A stretch of 64,000 bases of DNA from Cinclus cinclus (Eukaryota > Chordata > Aves > Passeriformes > Cinclidae), in NCBI RefSeq assembly GCF_963662255.1, contig NC_085049.1, positions 19,271,915 to 19,335,914 of the forward strand, read 5' to 3'. The stretch's first letter is position 1. Each line of letters begins with the position of its first letter. The position numbers were made by a program, and so were the translations under genes. The notes beneath the pieces are model-generated. The model was not told the origin of the DNA, did not search any database, and worked only from the letters and a program-made list of their open reading frames with translations. Below are positions 26,193-40,000 of the stretch, in pieces.

Positions 26193-26228
26193 TAATAATA
26201 ATAATAATAATAACAATAATAATAATAA
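26193..26228 (+). repeat. (TAA)n microsatellite with one interruption
   Basis: TAA/AAT units run for about 36 bp with one C interruption (TAACAATAAT). It lies 110 bp from the GAT repeat. Confidence 0.88.
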
Positions 26229-29200
26229 ATAAAATTGGGGCGAAAGAGGGGTCATTCAAAGGGTTTAGTTAGTGGATTTTAGTCTAAGATTTTATGAGCA
26301 GACCCAGTTCTGCAAGAGCCTACACTGATCAAACCATGAATTATGTTTTTTTCCCCCTGTAGTTCATTAAATTGTATACAGTTTTATTAACTGTATCCCT
26401 CAACCTTTCAATTTCACAAAGAAAAGAGGAGGTAATGACTGTTAGTGCAGACACTTCTTTTTTAGACCTTTAAGTCTATTTTTTGTCTCTTTTTCTAGAT
26501 AGTATGATTTTAAGTGGATGACTTTGATAAGACTTTCTTGTTTGTTTATAGCATTGCACTATTCAGCAGCTGAATGGGTTTTGAATTTCTGCCCACTACA
26601 TGATATCAAATAACCCCTATTTCTTCCCCGTCGCCTACACACTGAAATTGCTGTATTTTTTTTTTTAATTAATGATATTCCATTTGTCAAAGAGATGCTG
26701 AGTGAAAAATACATCTTGAAACCTTAGGGGGTTGTTTGAAAGAATACCCTTAGCATTGTGTCAAAAATGAGATCATGGAACTGGCCATCATCTCTACACC
26801 ATCTTAAGTACAGTGGTTTCCTAATTGGAACTGTTCTCCCTGTTTCAGTGTAAGAATATGGGGGTTTGGAACAGGAAAAATACTACTGCAATTTATACAT
26901 TAAAATTATTAGTTATTGGTGTTTGAATATATTACAGAAAAATCAACAAGTGGTAAAGAGGGAGGTTTAGCAGCTGGCCTTAAAACAGATACCTCTGAAT
27001 AACTTCAAATGACAAAAATTACCACTTTTTAAAATGTAATGGAATGAGCCATGCTCTTGCCACCCATTTCTTGATCTTTTCAGAAAAATGCACTGAAGAA
27101 ATCTTTCGTGAATAAGCTCACTCCCCAAAAGCTGCATTACTTCAATCTATACAGGAGTAAGAGCCATGGTTAGAATAAATTTTGAAAATATTTAGAAACA
27201 ATTTGGATATTATTTTAGAAAATGACTTAGAATACTTTACTTAAGCTGCATTCTCAGCCTGAAAACCATTTTGAGCAGTTTTATAGCTGAGCATTTTATG
27301 GTCCTGTTTGCATCCTTTGCACAGAAACATTCACAACAGTACTTTGGTGTCAGGATGAACCCAAAGGTGCCTTGGAAGCACTGAAAAGATAGCAAGGTGG
27401 GGCATTTCTCCTAGGTGACAGAACTTACCTGTCGGAAAATAGCCAGGTTTCCTGCCTGTGATGGTGTGTAATACTAGAGTTTCTTTCCTATTCATTTGCT
27501 TACTAATTTCCTTATGCTCAACTGAATCTGTTGACTTCCAATATTTGTGGAAGCTCTTGAAAAGTAGTATTTGGATTATTGCTCTTCTTCTTCTCCCCCT
27601 CTTTAAATCCCATGCCAGTTCTGAGCCTTCCCACCCAGTCCTACTTGTTTTTATAGTCTAGCCATTGATTTATAATTTTAAGATTTGCAGAGTCAATCTT
27701 AACAAAAACCCAAATCAAAAGTCCTCTTGATTCTACACTCCTCTCTTGACCACTTGGACATCCTCAAAAAGAAACATCCCCTGTTAGCAAAACTGCCTGT
27801 TTGCTCTTCCCTGCTTCCTCTGCAGCAGTGCTTCCTACCAGACCTACTTTCCGGAGCTCTTTTGACAGCAAGCCATGATGCTGTTGCACAAAAACTTTGG
27901 ATCCGGTAAAATGAGAGCATTGAGTCACCAAAGAAGTGACTCTGAAAAGAAAGAGAGATGGGTTAGCACATACATGGCAAAACTCAGATACTTCAGTCCT
28001 TTTAAACAGAGTGTAGAAAATCAGAAGGGAAAAGTACACAGATGACTTCTGAAAAGCTGCTGTGAACAGTGACAAGGGAAATATATTGCTTTGTAACCCT
28101 GATTCTTTCTGGCATGTACAAATAAACCCATAGTTCATGATATTTTGAATAACTGAACAGATCTATCATAGATTAGCTAACTGTAGGAAAGAGCACACGT
28201 GCTGCTCAAGGAATTATCCTACATGCTGTCTTTAAAATCACAACAGGAAACCTCACACCTGTTTTCTTTTCCCTGACAAATGTTCCACTGGATAGCTTGC
28301 TGCTGAAGCCATCAGCACTAGTCCAGACCTCATTGGGAAAAGCATTAGCCAGGCATATGGAAACTGCTCCATCATACACTGCAAGGTAGCATCAGGCATT
28401 AGTGGAAGTTCAGAGATTTTCTACTTTGAAAGAAGTGACTTTGCAGATTAACTCTTGCTCATGACAGTTGCACCTAGGAGCAACTTGCTGGTAGCCAACA
28501 AAAACACAAATAGAGAACAATACAGCCTATAAATCAGCAGTTTTGACAGCCAGAAGTTTGTGGCAGATTTCCCTCACAGTCCTGGTTTATTCTTCTAGGA
28601 AGGCTGCTAACGTTTAAGCAAGGTGCTCAGGTGCTTTGGAGCTATGCCATGAGAAGCACGGTGTTTGTATGAATATTAAATAAGGTGAAATAAGACAATT
28701 TGGCCAAAACTCTGGTCATCATGCCTCAATAGCACATTTGTTAACTTCAACTTCTTCATGAAACAAGTAGCTCAATCAACCAAACAATGAATCTTTTTCT
28801 CTAATAAAAATGAAAGAGAAAATTGTTTTTAGTGTTGCTCTTGAGCTGGGATTAGAAAGGGTTTTTTTGAGAGTGCACTTCAGTCTTGCAGTGTAGCTGT
28901 TACCTGAATTACAGTCACTTCTCTGAATGTCCTGATTTTGCCAGAGAACCCCACTCACTGGTGTGTTGTATAGTCTGGAGAAGCCGTTTCTGTGTGAACT
29001 CTTGGGCTTTTGTCTTAAAACAGCTGCCTATTGGAATGAATTCCAGTTTATGTTCTTTTTATTTCTGGTAGTCTCGTCACTTTGGCTGTTTGTTCCAATA
29101 CCTTTGTGGCAGAATTGCCCTGTAGGTAACTTACGTGCTAAGTTGCACAAGCATGAATACTTGTTAAACCTCTGCCAATGCAAAAAAGTAATCTTACTGC

Positions 29201-32035
29201 TTTTCTGTCCTCTCTATGTTTTTTCTATACTAAATCAAATATTTAAGAGAAGTTTTGATGTTCTTCATTTTAGTTACAGAAATGAACAAGTAACACTGTT
29301 TTTTTCCTTTGGAAGTGTCCAAAGGTCCTTTTGGCTTCTGTCCTGCAAAGTGCTGCTGGAGGTTTGTCTCTCAACATTGCATTTTGTTCTGTGGCATGAA
29401 CTGAAGGAGGAAAGCCTTTGGAAGGAAGTTACCAGCATGGAAACAGCTACTGTCTGTATTATTTGGCAGTTTAAGGCATTTTGCTGCACTTCAGTTAAAA
29501 AGGCTAAGTGTATGTTAATTTACGGACCTTATGATGCGATTAATTTGAGATGGCTGCCGGTAGTGACACCTGGGTTCTCTTGCAGGACTAAGCAAAGGTG
29601 GAAAGTTTCCAGCCTAAAAAGCCTTGCTTTTTTAAAATGAAAAATGCTTATGTATTTCTTTGAGATGCATTTCACTTTTCGTGAAAGTTTGTTCCTTGTG
29701 TTTTCAATGTGCTAAGTTTCATACCAATTAGGGATTGTCTCCATATCTCCATATTCCATCAAACTAATAGTTTTTTCCACACCATCACTCCAAATTAAAC
29801 TAGTAGAGTTGTAGTGGGGAGGATATGGGTGATGGAGGTGTCTCCCTAAATCCCCTTGTTTATTCTTCTTAAAAGATGACCACTATGAGAGCATGTTTTC
29901 TGACAACATTATCACTGTTTGCAAACAGTTGTGAGAACAGTGAGAGCTGCTGAGTGAACTGAGGTGTTTGGACAGGGTAAATTTTGGTAAGTACTGGTAT
30001 GAATTGTGTAAGCATCATGCACAGCAAAGGGAAGAATAATATTGAGGGCCCAAATCATCCACTGCAGAAAAGTTTACAGGTGGTGATCAGGAAGAAAAAA
30101 TGCATCTCTACTTCATGCCATCCGCATTCTGCTTTGCATCCTGAACATTCAGTAAGCACCCCATGGAAAGGCACCTCAAAATCAGTTGGAAGAGGGATCA
30201 TTCCATAACCTGGATAGACAGGGCTTCCTACTGCATAGGTTCAGGACATGCTTATGTCAATTTAGGGAAGTGATACAGAGAAGAGAAAGAGAAAAACATT
30301 TTCTTTTCTTATTTTAAACATCACTGAGAGGGAAAATAGCAGATTGTAGTTATATGGGGACATATATTTTTATTTCCCTTAAGATAGACATGGGGAGGGG
30401 GGTGAGGTAGAGAGAAAGAGGGCCAACACATGTGCTAATTAAAGAATCCGGTCCTTCAGCAGAGTGTGTGTCACTGAGAGCCAAGTGTTTCTGGAGGAAG
30501 GGGGACAAATGCAATTAAACATGTCATTTTTGAAGGACAGATTTGTGTTGCTGCATGTAAAATGCGCATTGCATTCTTTCCTAAACAGTAGAAGAGATGC
30601 TTAACTTATAAATAAGTCACAAGCAAGAAGATATTCATACAACAGTTTGAAGTTAATCAAATCATTCATGTGCATCCACCATTCTAGGAATGTAAAATCT
30701 GAACTTATTCGAGGCAGCTGAGAATAACTGAAATGAAAATAAAAATTAGCCACACTTCTACATGAAGAAACGACATAAGAGTCCATTTCAGCAAATAAGC
30801 TCATGCAGCTCCTGAAGGGCTTCTTCTGAAAAGTTCAAGAGTAAAGTACTGTTCAGAGTTTTGTCAGGTTGTAGAGAAGAAAGTGTTGATTTTAGGCAGC
30901 TCTTCTTACCCACACTGAGTAATTCATTATCCATCACCAGTCTCACCTAAAGGAATAGAATTGTTTCTGAAGAACTAGTGATGGGTGCATTAGCAGTATT
31001 TGCCCATCAGTGGAAAATGTTATATGTATAAATGCTGGGAAATGCATTGAGATATTTTGTTTGGAGAGAAAAAAACTTATATGAAAGTTGATGCTAGTAA
31101 ATATGTAATGAGCAGCTGTGGAAATGAAGTTGGTGAAAGTGTATGAAGAGAAAATAGATAAAACTAATAGCAGCTTTTATTTTAGGGGCTTAGGTTTGCT
31201 GAAAGTATGGGTTTATGTACTTGAGAAATGGTATAAGCCTTCTAGATTAAGCAAGAGTCATGTGCAAGGGGAAACTCTGAACTTTAAAGATGCTGTCTAG
31301 ATGCAGGGGCATAAAGGACCAAAATAAGGTCATGCATGCTTCCCTGATTCTGGCATTCCCTAAGCCTTGAATGTCTAACTTTGCAATCTTAATGTTTCTT
31401 GAGATTATTTTCCCTGTGTAGCTATTTACATAGTGACCCAAAGCACACATGACTTTTTACAAAAAACAGAACTGTAGTTGTCAAGTGTTTGCAATCTAAA
31501 TTTGTGGAAGTCACAGCAGGAGCTAGTAACAAACAGTAGGGTAACTGTTAAAAACATACTGCTTGGTGCTTAGGTAGCTGTGGTAAGCATAGTATGTTCC
31601 TAAAAGTAGATAGGAGAACAGAATTTAGGTGGAAATACTGCAAATATAATGAAGCTGAGAAATATTAACTGTGACTGTGTTGAATGCAGTGTCTTTGTGT
31701 GGCTGGATTTGTTATGGTCAAGTCATAAAGGACACGCACGGATTTGTGAAGATGCTGGCCCAGGCTTCAACAGCTTGAATTGGTTCCAAGTTTGCCAACA
31801 AATTTCCTTTGATATGGAGGGCCAGATTTTTCAAAGGCAGTGAAACAAATAAAGATACCTTGAGGCACTTTACAAAATCAAAAATCAGGCAACTGTAGGT
31901 GTCTCAGTTTCCCACTTGGACAGTAGATTTACTATTGGTTGCTTGTCATGTGCTCATACTGGTTTTTGCATTGTTAAGTTCTTTAGGGGTGGTCTCTTTT
32001 TTGGACTTTCAGTGGCAACTATGACGGTTTCCTGG

Positions 32036-33452
32036 TGTTGTGGTTTGACACTGGCCAAACACCAGGCAGCCACAGAAGCCACTCACTCGCCCTCCCCTGC
32101 TGTGCAGCTGGGCAGAGAAGAGAAAAAAAATTAATGAAGGGTTCATGAGTTGAGAAAAAGACCTGGAGAAAACACTCCAAGGGCAGAACAGGCTCGGCTT
32201 GGAGATACAAAGTGAGTTTATTACTAACAAAATCTGAGGAGGATAATGACAAGTAAAATAAGCCCCAAAAAAACTTTTGTTCCCCCAATTCTTCCCTCCT
32301 TCCCACTGACAGCACAGGGACAGAGCGTGGGGGTTTTTGGTCCGTTCATCACTGAGATTTTCTTGCACTGCTCAGGGAGAGGAGTCCTTCCCTGGGAGAC
32401 CGTGGGGTCCCTTCCCACTGGAGACAGTTCTCTGTGAACTGCTCCAGCATGGTTCCACTCTCATGAGCCCTCCCAAAACTGCTGCAACGTGAGTCCCTCC
32501 CACGGGCAAACAATCCTCCCAAAACTGCTGCAGTGTGGGTCTCTCTTCCCACGGGGTGCAGTCCCCCATGGACAGGCTGCTCCAGCTGGAAGCAGGGCCC
32601 TCTCTCCACTGGATCTCCCACTGGATCACAGCCTCCTCCAGGCATCCACCTGCTCTGGTCTGGGCACCTCTGCCACGGGCTGTGGGTGGATCTCACATCC
32701 CCCATGGATCCCCACGGGCTGTGGGTGGATCTCTGCATCCCCTGTGGATCCCCATGGGCTGTGGGTGGATCTCTGCACCCCCATGGATCCCCACGGGCTG
32801 TGGGTGGATCTCACATCCCCTGTGGATCCCCACGGGCTGTGGGTGGATCTCACATCCCCCGTGGATCCCCATGGGCTGTGGGTGGATCTCTGCATCTCCT
32901 GTGGATCCCCACGGGCTGTGGGTGGATCTCTCATCCCCCATGGATCCCCACGGGCTGTGGGTGGATCTCTGCATCCCCCATGGATTCCCATGGGCTGTGG
33001 GTGGATCTCACATCCCCCATGGATCCCCACGGGCTGTGGGTGGATCTCTGCATCCCCTGTGGATCCCCACGGGCAGCAGGGACACAGCTGCTTCACCATG
33101 GTCTCACCACAGCCTGCAGAGGAATCTCAGCTCTGGCCCCTGGAGCACCTCCTGCCCTCCTTCTGCACTGACCTTGGTGTCCCCATGTTGCTTCCCTCAC
33201 AAGTTTCACCTCCTCCTCTTCTCCAACAAGAAAAACCATGTCCCCTTTGTTCTGATTTTCTTCTAAAATCTGTTAGCACAGAGGCATTACCATCATCTCT
33301 CATTGGCCCAGCCTTGGCCAGCACCATGTCCATCTTCAGAGCCATCAGGGATTGGCTCTGCCAGACACGGTGGAAGCTCCCAGCAGCTTCTCACAGAAGA
33401 CACCTCTGTGGCCCCCCTGCTACCAAAAACCAGACCATGCAGAACCAACACA
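32036..33452 (-). mobile_element. Solo LTR of an avian endogenous retrovirus (ERVL-like), antisense
   Basis: The element begins TGTTGTGGTTTGACACTGGC and ends ACCAACACA, so it has the TG...CA termini of an LTR. Flanking CCTGG (32031-32035) and CTTGG (33453-33457) look like a 5-bp target duplication with one mismatch. The sequence resembles an LTR family found in bird genomes that carries repeated CTGCTCCAGCGTGGG-type units; the family is recalled, not searched. A - strand AATAAA at 32217-32222 supports - orientation. No gag, pol or env sequence is present beside it, so it is a solo LTR left by recombination. It is GC-richer than the intron and holds long chance reading frames caused by its internal tandem array. 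Confidence 0.85.
32675..33068. repeat. Ten-unit 39/40-bp minisatellite inside the LTR
   Basis: Ten tandem units start with A(C/T)GGGCTGTGGGTGGATCTC, continue with a short variable segment (CACATCCCC, TGCATCCCC or TCATCCCC), and end in (C/G)(A/G/T)TGGATCCCC. Unit lengths in order are 39, 40, 39, 39, 39, 40, 39, 40, 39 and 40, giving 394 bp. The next copy at 33069 is diverged (ACGGGCAGCAGGG). The two variant classes, 'CACATCC' and 'CTGCATCC', are interspersed, which suggests blocks were duplicated. Confidence 0.95.
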
Positions 33453-34450
33453 CTTGGGTTTGGTTTTGGCTGTAGGTTACGTTCAGTTGGAGTTTCTCAT
33501 GCTCCTAAAATACATTGCCATTAGAGAGGATGATTTACTGCCCTCATTATGAATGAAAGTACCATGACTTTTTTTGACTGAAATCTTACACATCTGCTGC
33601 CTTAAGGGGTGATACTTCTCTTAGAATAAATGGCTAGTGGTTAGTAGTTAGTAATGGCTTCTTTCATGGGTTTACGTGTTGATTCAACAACTTGTCAGAC
33701 ATGTAAAAGTACAAATTCCTTTACAACAGAATTGATTGTATAGAATGTTTTGGCTCTCTTGACATTAGGTACTTTTCTTTGCTATTTTATGTGTGTTATG
33801 AGCCTTTTCTGTGCATACCATACCTGTGCAGTTTTTCATGCAGTACAAGAATATTCTAGTTAATTTGGCATTCAAATTAAAAGGCAGGTCAGGGAACAGT
33901 GTGATCAGTTGACACAGTGGCAACAGTATGAAAAAACAGGGCCTTGGAAGATTTTATCTGTATCATCCAGACTAACATCATAAAGTAGATAAGAAATTAC
34001 AAGGTGAATTTGTAGCTCATTAAATCCATTGGGAATTTTGTGAGGATTTAAAATACAGTTTTCTCCTTTAGGATATTACAGCTGAGAAGAGGTCATCACG
34101 TAGAGAGGCTGGCCAGTGGAGAATCTTGCCAGCTGTAGGAATTACTAGATTGTTGAAGAGGTATTTCTTTTTATGGACATATGTCAATTAGCAGGACACA
34201 TCGAAGAGCCAGGAAAATAGCTCTTATTTTCAGTCCATTATATTCAATTTAGAAATGCAGTATCAAGAAGTTACAATCCAGAAAATATTGGAAAGTATGT
34301 AAGCTATATAATAAAAAACATTTGAGAGATTTAACTGATGAAGTAATACCTTGAAAAGAAAAAAAAAAAAAGGAAAACACCTTAGATGTAAAACTCAGAA
34401 GGAGGGCCTGTATTCAATGCCACTTGAAACAGTTGTATCCTAGCAATTCC

Positions 34451-34453
<3 letters not shown>

Positions 34454-34498
<45 letters not shown>
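34454..34498 (+). repeat. (TAA)15 perfect microsatellite
   Basis: Fifteen uninterrupted TAA units over 45 bp make this the longest perfect microsatellite in the window. It is likely to vary in length between individuals. Confidence 0.95.
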
Positions 34499-36884
34499 GC
34501 ATAACGAGTTAAGATGTAGTAGTTAAATGAGCCATAAAAATGAAGAGTCCATAATGTTTATGATATTGTGTCAGGTAATAAGATTAAAATAAACTAATGT
34601 TTGCATTTATTTGTGTTTAGGAGAAAATGAAGTGTAGCTGAGTGCTGCTACATACATTGCATCCTGGAAAGAAAATCACATTGTTTTGACTGTGTTATTC
34701 CTATATCCATGAAAACCATCCTCATCACTATCAGTTTTTACCTCCTTAATGCAAATAGGGTTGTGACATTTGAAATTAGGGACGATAAGGCCCCTTAGAG
34801 AGTTAAAGAGGAGCTGCAATTTAAAAAAAAAAATGAAATGCAGCAATCAGATTTAGGAAGAAAGGGCATTTTCCTGGTAAATGTTTTCCTAAATGGGAAT
34901 TTTTCAGTGTGGTGTTTTGCTCATGTGTTTGGCAGTCACTTGGAATCAAGTGCAGACTTAAGCTACATTGTGGGCTTGGCAATGACAATTTGTGTGTGTG
35001 TGGTGCTTTAGTTATATTAGCCCTGGAGGCAGAGTTAACACTTGCAGTGGGACAAGAGTATTTGCAGTCATCAGAGAACTTTGCAGTCAGCTTCAATAAC
35101 ATCACTCCATTTTTTTCACTTTTTTTTTAACATTTTTTTTGGCAGCAAAACACTTAGTAGAACCATCTGTCTTTCTATTAGTGTTTTTGAGTCCTGTTTT
35201 GAAGCTTCTTCGCTTGGCAAAGTCACTTTCATCCTTGGAAACCATTTAAAAAAAAGTTCTGTGGCTTTTTGCCGAAGAGTACTATGCAAAAATTCCGCAT
35301 GGCTGTTCATTTTTGTTCTAAAAGAATACTGTTACTTTGTCTTTGTCTTAAAGCAAACCACAAAACCTCAAACAAAACAAACAAAAAATAAACATATGAA
35401 GAAAAGGCAGGTATTGGACAGCTGTAGGATAACTGCATGGGGCTACAGAACAAATCACATTTTATATATTTTTTTCCCCCGTAATTCAGTTGAAAATATG
35501 TGTGCCTTCTAATTAACAGGATCAGAATAGAAAGAAAAATATTGAAGTAAAAAAAACTGGATCAAGCTAGTTCAGTGAGTACTCTATCTTCAGCCCCAGT
35601 CTTAATCTACCACGGCAAGAATTTCTGTCAGCAATTTCTGTCTTGAAATCCATCCATGAAAATTGTTTCAGACTATAAAGATGCAGTCAGCACACACAGG
35701 GGTGCTGACAGTTCCCAGCATAAATTAAAATGGGATGGTAATCCCAAATTTTGTATCACTGTTATGCCTGGTAACCTTGTTGGGTGAACCACGACATGGC
35801 CTGGATTTTAAGGAGATTAGATGAGAATAAAATTAATCGCAAATGGTGTAGTCTGAACAATGGCAGCCAAGGACTGGTGCAGGTTCTCTTTTGCCAGTTC
35901 TACTGTCCAGGCAGTAACATCTTCTTGTTCCCCTTGGCACAGAAGGTTGTCTATTGGTACTCTTAATTTTCTGAGTTACTTAAGGCTACAGACCACAAAA
36001 TAAATTGTAGTTTTCAAAAACTTGCCTATCTCCGATGCCTCAGCTTTACAGCACTATTAAAAATCTAGATGAGCTCTCTTAAAAACTGAGCCAGTCATTC
36101 TTTACTGGATGATCTGGTCAATTCAGTGGGGCTTTTAAATTGAAACTAGTCATCTAGCATTTTAATCCAGCAAACTTTGTGTTTCTCATCTGTGTGATAT
36201 ACAGAGACAACTTCCATTTCTAGCAATTAAAAGCTATTAACGGAACTGGGTAAAAGCAACAGCAGTAGACGTTGTGCCATGGCCCAGTTCCAGCTTTGAT
36301 GACTAACTTCTGCATGTCCCCTGCAGTATCCACTTACAATATAATATTTTCCACTTGCATGGCTGTGTAGAGTTGCTGTGAGAAGTTGAACACCTAACAC
36401 TTCAGACATAGCTGTTTTATTTGTGAATAAAATGTCTCAGCCTTTTTACTGACCATCCCAGGGACTTTTTATCTTTTCACATGTACAAATAAGTGCATGT
36501 GTATGAGCAGAAAAATAGTACTGGCTGTGCTGTGTGCTACTTATGCACTTATGTTTCCTTCTGAGGAGGTGTCTTTGTGTTTGGGCTTAGTCAGGGTGAA
36601 AGCTACTGTCTGAGACAGATACTGCTACACAGTTCAATAAAAGAGAGGAATGTGCACCCCTACAGTCAGAGATAAGTGAGTCATCATGAACTGTGGGGGG
36701 AATAATTAAGTGGGATATAGATATGCCTTAGTGAAATACTTCAGTTTATTTTGGATTAACATAAATCATATGAAGGGTTTGGTAATGAAGATGAAGCTCA
36801 ACAGTTGATGCTGCTGCCCCAATATGAAGAGATGTATTCAAACCAGACCTCTCAGACCAGAAGTGAAAGAAAGCATATTACTAG

Positions 36885-37079
<195 letters not shown>

Positions 37080-40000
37080 TAGCTGGAAGTGGGTATAGGG
37101 TGCAGTTTCATGCCAGTCTGTATAAAATGACACCTCATCGATGGACAAAGCCATTAACTTGCAAAGATGAGTATAAAACAGAGGATTAGTTGTTACGAGT
37201 ATGAGAAAAGCTTGTCAGAGATGAAGAATGTATTTCAACATAACAGCCAAAACATCTCACACAAGAGGTAGGTTTGTACACCTTCTCTCTGTCAGGTATT
37301 TCTGACATGTGAACATACTCAGGACCACAGACTTGCATCTGAAGAGAAGCTTTTTGAAACTTCCCAGTAAATTTCAACACTGTTGTAAGAAAACATGTTT
37401 TTTTTCCTGAAGCAGACTGCTTGCTATTTGTGAGCTCAGGGCCTATTCTAGTCTCTTTCTTCACACAGAACTCACATTAATCTCAACGGAGGTTCTGCAC
37501 AGAGATCAAAGATAGCATATGCCTTTCAATTTGATGGACTAACACAAACTCTGAGGATATTTGTGAAAGCCTAACACTAAAAAATATAGCATCTACTTTT
37601 TTAATCTCTGAAAGATTTGTATTGTTCTCTACACTCCACAGATTTTTTTTTAAATTTTATTTAAGCCTTCTATAGGATTTCATGTTCCTGTCAACACTAT
37701 GAGAATAAATACAAGTTAAGAAATAATGAAGGAACTTTATTTCCATTAATAAACTCAACCAGGGCATGAATTTCATAGACTTGTTTTCATGCACTTGTAT
37801 AACTCTTCTGCCATCAGTTTTCTACTGAATTATGCAGGACTTGCTTGTTCTACCTTTCTCTGTCTCTGGTATGGGTTTTTGTTATGTCCATGTCACTGTA
37901 TGCATCTGTATCATTGACTAACTCATTAATTCATAAGTTGGTTTGAGTTACTCAGCACTTACCACTGCTGCATTTTTGTAGAATTAGAACATAAAAAGAT
38001 TTCTTTAGTTAAGCTGGTTTAGCCCACAGCTTCAGATTTCTTTCAGCATCTGAACATCATGGGCACAGTACTTGAGCACTAACTCAGTTTCTTTGGCCAC
38101 TACCACCTTTTCATGATATTTTACAGAATGGGACCACTATTGAAAAGTACTGTTCCATACACTTCACATCCCTCAGCAGCTGAAGTGCCAAAATATAGTC
38201 TCATTCAGTTCTTCCAGTGATTTCACACTCAGTCTCTCTTGACTGGGAGAAGTAGTGATTCACATTACAGAATGTGTAACTGTAAGCCACACTGAATATG
38301 AATGCTACCATAAATGTAGGTCTGGAAAAGGTCAGGAAAGCACACCATTATGCATATCTTATATTAGTTACATATTAATGAAGTCTGGTTTGGATAAAAG
38401 GAGTTGAGGTGTTTTTTTTCCTTTCTTTGTACTACATGCACATTAACTCCATGGTAGTTTTGTAGTTCCTCACATCTATGAAATAGATATGACATTATGT
38501 GTTTGTGTAACCTTGAAAATTAAAAGGCAAAAAGAGCAAAGTTTCTGCTGCTTCTGGCAGTAAGGCTTGGAATTAATGATACACCAAGATGTAGGACTGA
38601 GCAGAAGCCAGTGGAAAAAGACAGCTCTGTGTTTGGTGGTTGCCTGGCATGTTTGAATGAATTTGACTGAGAAGCTGAGGAGAAGTAATTAGTCCAAAGG
38701 GTTTGTTTCTTTCACTCACTATCTAGTGTAAACAAAAACTCATGTACACATTTAGCTACACCTAGAAAGCTTCACCTAGCTGCCTTCCAACTATAATATG
38801 TTCACATCAAGTAATCTTTTTGACAGACCACTAAAACATATTTCTCCCATTTTTTTTGCTTGCCCTACTGTGTATCAGTCCACTTGGCAAAGACTGTAAA
38901 CCAGAAAGCTTTGAATAAAATTTTGTTAAGCACCTGAGTGATTTAGGAGACTAAACCTTCCTCTTAAGAATGACAAATACATTAGGATCTAAGTCTTAGG
39001 GGTGTTTACCAAGTTCTTGTACTGCAAATATTAGTGCAATCACCTGTGCTGGCTTGAACCAAGCTGAAGTGGGTTGCATTGTACTGCAACAGAGAATGTA
39101 CAGCAGATTAATTTGCTCAGCTTCTGAATGTGTTAAATACCTGATTTTCATTGAGTTTACTTTTGGGCCGAAGCCCTCCTAGAACCTTCTGAAGCCCCCA
39201 CTAGCATCATCTGTACATGACTGCCATTCTATGTTTTAAAATTAGTTTATGTGCCTGATAAAAATGGAATCTCATTTCTACATCTTCCCAGTCTTTTTGG
39301 AAAACCTGCCCTTCTTTCTAGACTGATTATATTTTTCAGAATTATTTTCTGTGGCTGATTGATAGAAATTCTCTAGTGATGATTCTATTATTTATTAGCA
39401 TTAACAACCTGCACACAGGAATGATAGCGACCTCCATGTGACAATTCATTTTCAGTCACAAAGAACAAAAAACTATGAAAGTTTTCACATGCTGTTCCTC
39501 AAGTGAGATTTGAAAATTTGGGGAAGAAGGAAGAGAGAATTACTGCAACAACCAATATTTTCATAACTAGCTAGTGATGCAGAGTTCCTAGACTTTGAGT
39601 ATCTGTTGGAGACACATTCAAGGGGACATTTATGCTGTTCTGCACCCTGCCCCTGTGAGAAGTCAGATCTCCAAAAGGAGACATAGGGAACAAGCTTCTT
39701 GGTTAAGCATTCTCAAACTTGCTTCTGTCCAGGCTGGGACAGCAAGGACTGTTAAAATTACTTAAACTGAGATGGTTGCTTTTTGTGGAAGTGTGTTGGG
39801 AAGGGATTAAAGAAGCAGCCTGGTTGCAGTTTTAACCTTTGACAGGGGGCTCTGGTTGGAGCTGGTGGCCAGCCCAGCTATAGCTGGAAGCGAATGGGTG
39901 ATCAAGCCTTAGGGTCAGCAAAAGAGTAGAAATTATGAATAGTTGTACTGCTGTTTTGTTTTCATTCAGCTTAGATAATAAAACCAAATTAATTGATTCA

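Noticed and set aside
32489..33475. 328-codon open frame, plus overlapping 212-, 243- and 157-codon frames on both strands
   Set aside because: They read through the same 39/40-bp LTR tandem array in different phases and strands. The repeated GCGWI/AVGGS/GLWVDL translations come from the repeat, not from a gene.
35042..35512. 156-codon open frame on +
   Set aside because: It opens at a TTG rather than an ATG, runs through T-rich and A-rich simple sequence (runs of Phe, then KQTTKPQTKQTKNKH), matches no family and has no splice or start support.
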